DNA of 54,620 nucleotides from positions 1 through 54,620 of the forward strand of contig WQZP01000016.1 of the NCBI GenBank assembly GCA_009780675.1, in the 5' to 3' direction. This document shows, in pieces, positions 50,877-54,620 of this stretch. Position 1 is the first letter of the stretch. Every line of letters begins with the position of its first letter. The notes beneath the pieces are model-generated. The model worked only from the letters and a program-made list of their open reading frames with translations, ran no database searches and was not told the origin of the DNA. The DNA comes from Spirochaetaceae bacterium (GTDB taxonomy: Bacteria > Spirochaetota > Spirochaetia > CADAEX01). A program made the position numbers and the translations under genes.

Positions 50877-51686
50877 TTAAGGAATTACAATATCCTTAGG
50901 GTCAAATTGAGCTTTGGGATACTTAAGATCCATTGATTCCAGGGTTTCCACCAGAACTTTTGCAACAAGCAGATTTCTGAACCACTTTCGCTCTGCCGGC
51001 ACAATATACCATGGATTTTTTGGCGAAGAACATTTTTCAAACACAGTTTCATACGCGTTTTGGTAGTCTTCCCAGCGTGATCTTTCCTGAATATCTGATG
51101 TAGTAAATTTCCATAGTTTTTCAGGGGTATCTAATCTTTCCTGAAGCCGATCTTTCTGGTAATCCTTTGAGATATGTAAAAAGAATTTGACGATTTTTGT
51201 ACCTTCATCAGTTAGCAATGATTCAAAAGCATTTATATGATTATAACGCTTGTTTACTATTTCCTTTGGGGCAAGGTTTTTTACTTTTACAATAAGCACA
51301 TCTTCATAATAAGAGCGGTTAAATACACCAATGTGCCCGTGTCTTGGAACATTTTGATGGATACGCCATAAAAAGTCATGTGCGAGTTCTATCGAGTTTG
51401 GATTTTTAAAAGAGACAACTTTACACCCTTGTGGGTTTACAGGTCCAAATACCTTCCTTATTGTAGAATCTTTTCCCGCTGCATCCATTGCCTGGAGAAC
51501 TACAAGAAGTGATTTAGAGCCATCTGCATAAAGAAGGGCCTGTAATTTTGCCAGCTTTGCTACTAATTCTTCAAATAGTTTAAACCCTTCTTCTTTCTCA
51601 ATTTTTCCCTCATATTTAGTGTCAATAGAGCTAATTTTTATTGGCTTGCTTTCAGATATTGCATAATCTTTGATATTAATATTCAT
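50877..51686 (-). CDS. ppk2: Polyphosphate kinase 2 family protein
   Basis: A 269-residue P-loop kinase. Walker A AMDAAGKDST (66-75), FNRSYYEDV (122-130) and lid residues in SDIQERSRWEDY (about 201-212). The family uses polyphosphate to phosphorylate AMP, ADP or NMPs; the single-domain form and sequence resemble the class III PPK2, which can take AMP to ATP. GAGG precedes ATG 51686. It has its own promoter and is followed by proC. Substrate preference is inferred from family resemblance. Confidence 0.92.
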   Translation of the reverse strand: MNINIKDYAISESKPIKISSIDTKYEGKIEKEEGFKLFEELVAKLAKLQALLYADGSKSLLVVLQAMDAAGKDSTIRKVFGPVNPQGCKVVSFKNPNSIELAHDFLWRIHQNVPRHGHIGVFNRSYYEDVLIVKVKNLAPKEIVNKRYNHINAFESLLTDEGTKIVKFFLHISKDYQKDRLQERLDTPEKLWKFTTSDIQERSRWEDYQNAYETVFEKCSSPKNPWYIVPAERKWFRNLLVAKVLVETLESMDLKYPKAQFDPKDIVIP

Positions 51687-51719
51687 TTTATCCTCGATAG
51701 TAAGTAAATGATGTTGCTT

Positions 51720-51748
51720 ATTATCTCATATATCTATTGAATAGACAA
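51720..51748 (-). promoter_or_regulatory. Promoter of ppk2 (and proC)
   Basis: TTGTCT (51748-51743), 17 nt, GATAAT (51725-51720) on the minus strand. Start near 51713, about 27 nt before the ppk2 ATG. Confidence 0.6.
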
Positions 51749-51788
51749 AGTATTTTTTATTTCTATCGTAATATAATTGTAAAAATAT

Positions 51789-52280
51789 TTATTTTTCTGT
51801 TTTTTCTATTTTGCCGATGACAACTACATAATTGTTGCCATATTTTTTTGCACATTTAGGGCATGTTGTATACCACATATATGTTTTACTTATTTCAAGC
51901 CCTATTTTTTTAGTCTGAGCTTCAAAATCAGTACACCATTTTTTTGCGTTTTTGAAGTTGCCTTCATATACTTTGCTGAAAAAAGTGCCGGAAATGGTGA
52001 CATTTTCCAAGCCACTTACTACTTCATCAACTGCAAGATATATATCCATATTCCATGCTGAAGTGCTATCTGATAAGCATAACCACTCAGGGGCGGAAAT
52101 TTGCGCTTCCGCTATTTTTTTCATTATTTTTGTTATAACAGAGCCAAAATTTAAAGGCATATAAAAAAGAGTTCTAACTTTATCCTTTACAAATTTTTTT
52201 TCGTTCCATTCCAATATTTTACTATCCCAGGGAAGAGGATTAAACTGAGGACAGCAATCAATACTCTCTATATTCGCCAT
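51789..52280 (-). CDS. Hypothetical protein with C-terminal CPxC motif
   Basis: A 163-residue soluble protein. ATG 52280 (MANIESIDCCPQF) has GGAGGG at perfect distance; a TTG at 52292 is in frame but not needed. The N-terminus has a Cys-Cys pair and the end has TTCPKCAKKYGNNYVVVIG, a half zinc-ribbon. The centre has a beta-rich pattern (WLCLSDSTSAWNMDIYLAVDEV, in parts: NMDIYLAVDEVV). I do not recognise the family with certainty; the beta-rich centre faintly recalls the GyrI-like small-molecule-binding fold. It lies 14 nt after the exchanger gene, so they are co-transcribed. Confidence 0.75.
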   Translation of the reverse strand: MANIESIDCCPQFNPLPWDSKILEWNEKKFVKDKVRTLFYMPLNFGSVITKIMKKIAEAQISAPEWLCLSDSTSAWNMDIYLAVDEVVSGLENVTISGTFFSKVYEGNFKNAKKWCTDFEAQTKKIGLEISKTYMWYTTCPKCAKKYGNNYVVVIGKIEKTEK

Positions 52281-52294
52281 ATTTCCCTCCAAAA

Positions 52295-53251
52295 TTACAC
52301 CGTTTTAAGTAATACTGTAAGATATCCAACATAAAGTATAACAAAAATTATCCCTTCTGTTCTATCTATTTTACGCCCTTTTCCTGTAAAAATGAATAAG
52401 AAAAGGAGAAAACTCATCATAAGATTTACGCATAAATCAAAAATAGATTTTTCATGTACAAAAATAGGATTGATTATTGCTGAAATCCCTAAAACTAAAA
52501 AAGCATTAAAAATATTTGACCCTACGATATTACCTATCGCTAAATCTATATTTTTCTTTTTTGCAGAAATTATAGATATAACAAGTTCAGGAAATGATGT
52601 TCCTATTGATACGATCGTTAATGCTATTATTCTTTCAGAGAGCCCTATTTGCTGCGCAAGGTTAACAGCAGATACAACAACAACTCTTCCACCAATAATA
52701 AGTATAGCTAATCCTGCAATTATAAGAACTATAGACAACCCTATGGAATATTGTTTTATGGGGGCTTCTTCTTCATTTTTGGAAGATAGCGTAAACCTTA
52801 TAACATAACCAAGAAAAATAAGGAAAAATAAGAGAAGTATAATACCATCAGTTCTTTTTATTACTGATATTTTCTCGCCATCTATAAATCCATCGCTGGA
52901 TATTACAAGGAGAACAAGAGCAGCCAGGACGCAAAGAGGAATTTCTATCCAAGTTGTTTTTGGTTTTACTGCCAATGGATAAATAATTGCAGTTATTCCA
53001 ACTATTCCCGCAATATTAAAAATATTGCTTCCAGCAATGTTTCCCAGAGCAATATCACTACTCCCTTTTAAGGATGCAAAAATATTGATAGTCAACTCTG
53101 GGGCAGATGTTCCAAAAGCAACAATTGTTAATCCTATTACAATATTTGGGACATTAAGTTTTTTTGCTAAAGACGAAGCACTGTCTACAAGTAAATTGGC
53201 GCCATAAATAATGGCAACAAATCCTGTTAAAAGCAATAACAAGCTAAGCAT
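52295..53251 (-). CDS. Na+/Ca2+-type cation exchanger (YrbG/CaCA family)
   Basis: A 318-residue inner-membrane protein with ten predicted helices and an internal duplication. The two alpha-repeats carry the ion-binding signatures: AFGTSAPELTINI with GNIAGSNIFNI, and SIGTSFPELVISI with GNIVGSNIFNAF. Such proteins exchange Ca2+ or similar cations for Na+ or H+. Ion specificity cannot be decided. The loop between halves is about 30 residues (SSKNEEEAPIKQ). It leads the operon exchanger-CPxC protein. ATG 53251 lacks an obvious Shine-Dalgarno (GAAGGATAG lies a little upstream). Confidence 0.95.
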   Translation of the reverse strand: MLSLLLLLTGFVAIIYGANLLVDSASSLAKKLNVPNIVIGLTIVAFGTSAPELTINIFASLKGSSDIALGNIAGSNIFNIAGIVGITAIIYPLAVKPKTTWIEIPLCVLAALVLLVISSDGFIDGEKISVIKRTDGIILLLFFLIFLGYVIRFTLSSKNEEEAPIKQYSIGLSIVLIIAGLAILIIGGRVVVVSAVNLAQQIGLSERIIALTIVSIGTSFPELVISIISAKKKNIDLAIGNIVGSNIFNAFLVLGISAIINPIFVHEKSIFDLCVNLMMSFLLFLFIFTGKGRKIDRTEGIIFVILYVGYLTVLLKTV

Positions 53252-53370
53252 TTCTATCCTTCTGTCTTCTAAGAAAAATTATTTCTTAAATATTGTTTAT
53301 TATCCGCCTTGTCTGCATTAATCTATGGGATATAGACGGACTCTACTTGATTATAATACTATAACATAGA

Positions 53371-54477
53371 ATGCCAGATTATGAAAATCCAGATTATTTA
53401 AATACACAGATTATAACCTATCTGGGGAATAAGCGCGCCCTGTTATCTTTTATTGAAGAAGGGGTCGAGATTGTCAAAAAAAAGGTTTGCAAAAAAAAAC
53501 TTGATATTCTTGATCTTTTTTCGGGGTCTGGTATTGTTTCAAGATTTTTTAAAAAATATGCAAACAGGCTGATTGCTAATGACCTTGAAAAATATTCAGA
53601 AGTTATAAACCAGTGCTATCTGACCAATTTTTCCCAATTTAACAGAAATGCCTTTATGGAGATATATGATTCTGTTATTCTCAAACTTAAAAATGAGCCT
53701 CTAAGGGAAGGGATCATTGCTGAACTTTATGCTCCAAAAGATGATAAAAATATCATGCCCGGTGAAAGGGTTTTTTACACAAAAAGAAATGCTATGTACC
53801 TGGACACAGCAAGACAATTAATAGATAAAGTTCCGGATGAATATAAAAATTTTTTGCTTGCGCCACTTTTGTCCGAAGCATCAATCCATACAAACACTTC
53901 CGGAGTATTTAAAGGCTTTTATAAAGATTCAAAAACAGGATTGGGAAAGTTCGGCGGTGATAGAAGCAATGCCTTGACGAGAATATTGTCCGATATACAT
54001 ATTCCTTTCCCTGTTTTCAGTAACTTTGAATGTGATATGGAAATATACAGATGTGATGCAAATGAAATCGTAAAGCATATAAATGATATTGACCTTGTAT
54101 ATATAGATCCCCCTTATAATCAACATCCGTATGGATCAAATTACTTTATGCTTAACTTATTGGCAGAGTACTTGAGCCCAAAAAAAATAAGTACCGTTTC
54201 CGGCATCCCTGTTGGCTGGAACAGGTCAGATTATAATAAAAGCAGGGCAGCAATAACTGTTTTTAAAGATTTGCTGGAGAATATAAAAGCTAAATATCTG
54301 CTTATCTCATTTAATTCCGAAGGCTTTATTCCCATGGAAGAAATGATAGGGTTATTGGAAAGTATCGGCAAAGTTGAAATTCTTGAAAAGCAATATAACA
54401 CTTTCAGGGGAAGCAGAAATTTACGAGGCCGTAAGATTCATGTTAAGGAATATCTGTATCTGGTAGATAAAAAATAA
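53371..54477 (+). CDS. Orphan DNA N6-adenine methyltransferase (Dam/D12-like)
   Basis: A 368-residue enzyme. YLGNKRALL (17-25) is a motif-X-like block, DLFSGSGIVSRFF (48-60) binds S-adenosylmethionine, and DIDLVYIDPPYNQHPYGS contains catalytic DPPY at 246-249. The order motif X, I, recognition region, IV matches the alpha/D12 class that includes Dam. No restriction endonuclease or specificity subunit adjoins it in the window. There is no Shine-Dalgarno; TATAAT at 53352-53357 lies 13 nt before the ATG, so the mRNA may be nearly leaderless. A promoter TTGTCT-16-TATAGA at 53309-53336 is the alternative. Recognition sequence cannot be predicted. Confidence 0.88.
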   Translation: MPDYENPDYLNTQIITYLGNKRALLSFIEEGVEIVKKKVCKKKLDILDLFSGSGIVSRFFKKYANRLIANDLEKYSEVINQCYLTNFSQFNRNAFMEIYDSVILKLKNEPLREGIIAELYAPKDDKNIMPGERVFYTKRNAMYLDTARQLIDKVPDEYKNFLLAPLLSEASIHTNTSGVFKGFYKDSKTGLGKFGGDRSNALTRILSDIHIPFPVFSNFECDMEIYRCDANEIVKHINDIDLVYIDPPYNQHPYGSNYFMLNLLAEYLSPKKISTVSGIPVGWNRSDYNKSRAAITVFKDLLENIKAKYLLISFNSEGFIPMEEMIGLLESIGKVEILEKQYNTFRGSRNLRGRKIHVKEYLYLVDKK

Positions 54478-54500
54478 ATATTGCACATATCGAGCAGTCT

Positions 54501-54620
54501 CTAATCTTCGTTATCTTCTCTCATTTCTTTTTTCCGCCCATACATTAATCCATCGGCATTGTTGATTAGTTTGGTAAGATTATTGTCTCCGGGAGCGCCA
54601 ATAAAATACCCTGTTGCAAA
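54501..54620 (-). CDS. C-terminal end of a GGDEF (diguanylate cyclase) domain, cut by window edge
   Basis: The last 39 codons and TAG of a minus-strand gene enter from the right edge. The visible residues GYFIGAPGDNNLTKLINNADGLMYGRKKE match the end of GGDEF domains, where S/T-G..., L...AD..MY..K is characteristic (in parts: LINNADGLMYGRKK). The catalytic GGDEF loop is outside the window. It shows a c-di-GMP synthase-type protein near an HD-GYP hydrolase at 7907. Confidence 0.75.
   Translation of the reverse strand, partial: FATGYFIGAPGDNNLTKLINNADGLMYGRKKEMREDNED

Noticed and set aside
53371-54477. Restriction-modification system
   Set aside because: No endonuclease is visible on either side within the window.

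Overview
The window reads as ordinary chromosomal DNA from a low-GC (roughly 35% by eye) Gram-negative-type bacterium, most likely a spirochaete related to Treponema. The evidence is lipoprotein signals and a probable outer-membrane barrel, a complete Bat (aerotolerance-type) operon with a BatX-like extra gene, FecR/PEGA lipoproteins, an OmpA-domain protein, HD-GYP/GGDEF signalling, an infA gene standing away from ribosomal genes, and several proteins that resemble conserved treponemal hypotheticals. The taxonomic call is inference; no rRNA gene is present. GTG and TTG starts are common. Genes are densely packed with frequent 1-20 nt overlaps. I see no CRISPR array, insertion sequence, prophage or rRNA.

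Layout. 1-3.3 kb: 5' part of a Lon-like protease (runs off the left edge), Nif3-family protein, lspA. 3.3-7 kb: a large hypothetical directly behind tRNA-Ala(GGC), then a probable outer-membrane protein with its own promoter, long leader and terminator. 7-12.4 kb: inositol-phosphatase-family enzyme, GAF/HD-GYP protein, fabH, and a pseudo-receiver/ATPase/cNMP-binding fusion. 12.4-16 kb: FecR-PEGA-propeller lipoprotein, a structured leader, and an ArgJ-like enzyme. 16-23.4 kb: the moxR-batX-batA-batB-batC-batD-smr operon. 23.4-30.2 kb: infA, a DksA/TraR-type zinc finger protein, two unknowns, a strikingly degenerate DEAD-box-like protein, OmpA-domain protein, tcdA and tatD.

30.2-37.6 kb holds the most coherent metabolic block: a four-subunit 2-oxoacid:ferredoxin oxidoreductase with a near-consensus promoter and a terminator, then two successive pairs of XRE-cupin regulator plus AMP-forming acyl-CoA ligase. 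Together these could interconvert branched-chain or aromatic carboxylic acids, their CoA esters and 2-oxoacids, and would fit the volatile fatty acid requirement reported for treponemes. 37.6-45.5 kb: HMA-like mini-protein, Cys-rich protein, M20 amidohydrolase, unknowns, leuCD without leuA/leuB, a DUF4105 protein and a DHH exopolyphosphatase-like protein. 45.6-54.6 kb: histidine phosphatase, type IIA topoisomerase subunits, proC, ppk2, a CPxC protein, a Na+/Ca2+-type exchanger, an orphan adenine methylase, and the tail of a GGDEF protein cut by the right edge.

No wholly new system is obvious. The best candidates for novelty are the DEAD-box-like protein that has lost its catalytic motifs and second RecA domain but keeps an rRNA-binding domain; a family of GC-rich palindromic repeats that appear to have entered reading frames (end of lspA, batX, perhaps tatD) and leaders; the tRNA-linked gene lacking a Shine-Dalgarno site; and the oxidoreductase/dual regulator-ligase block.
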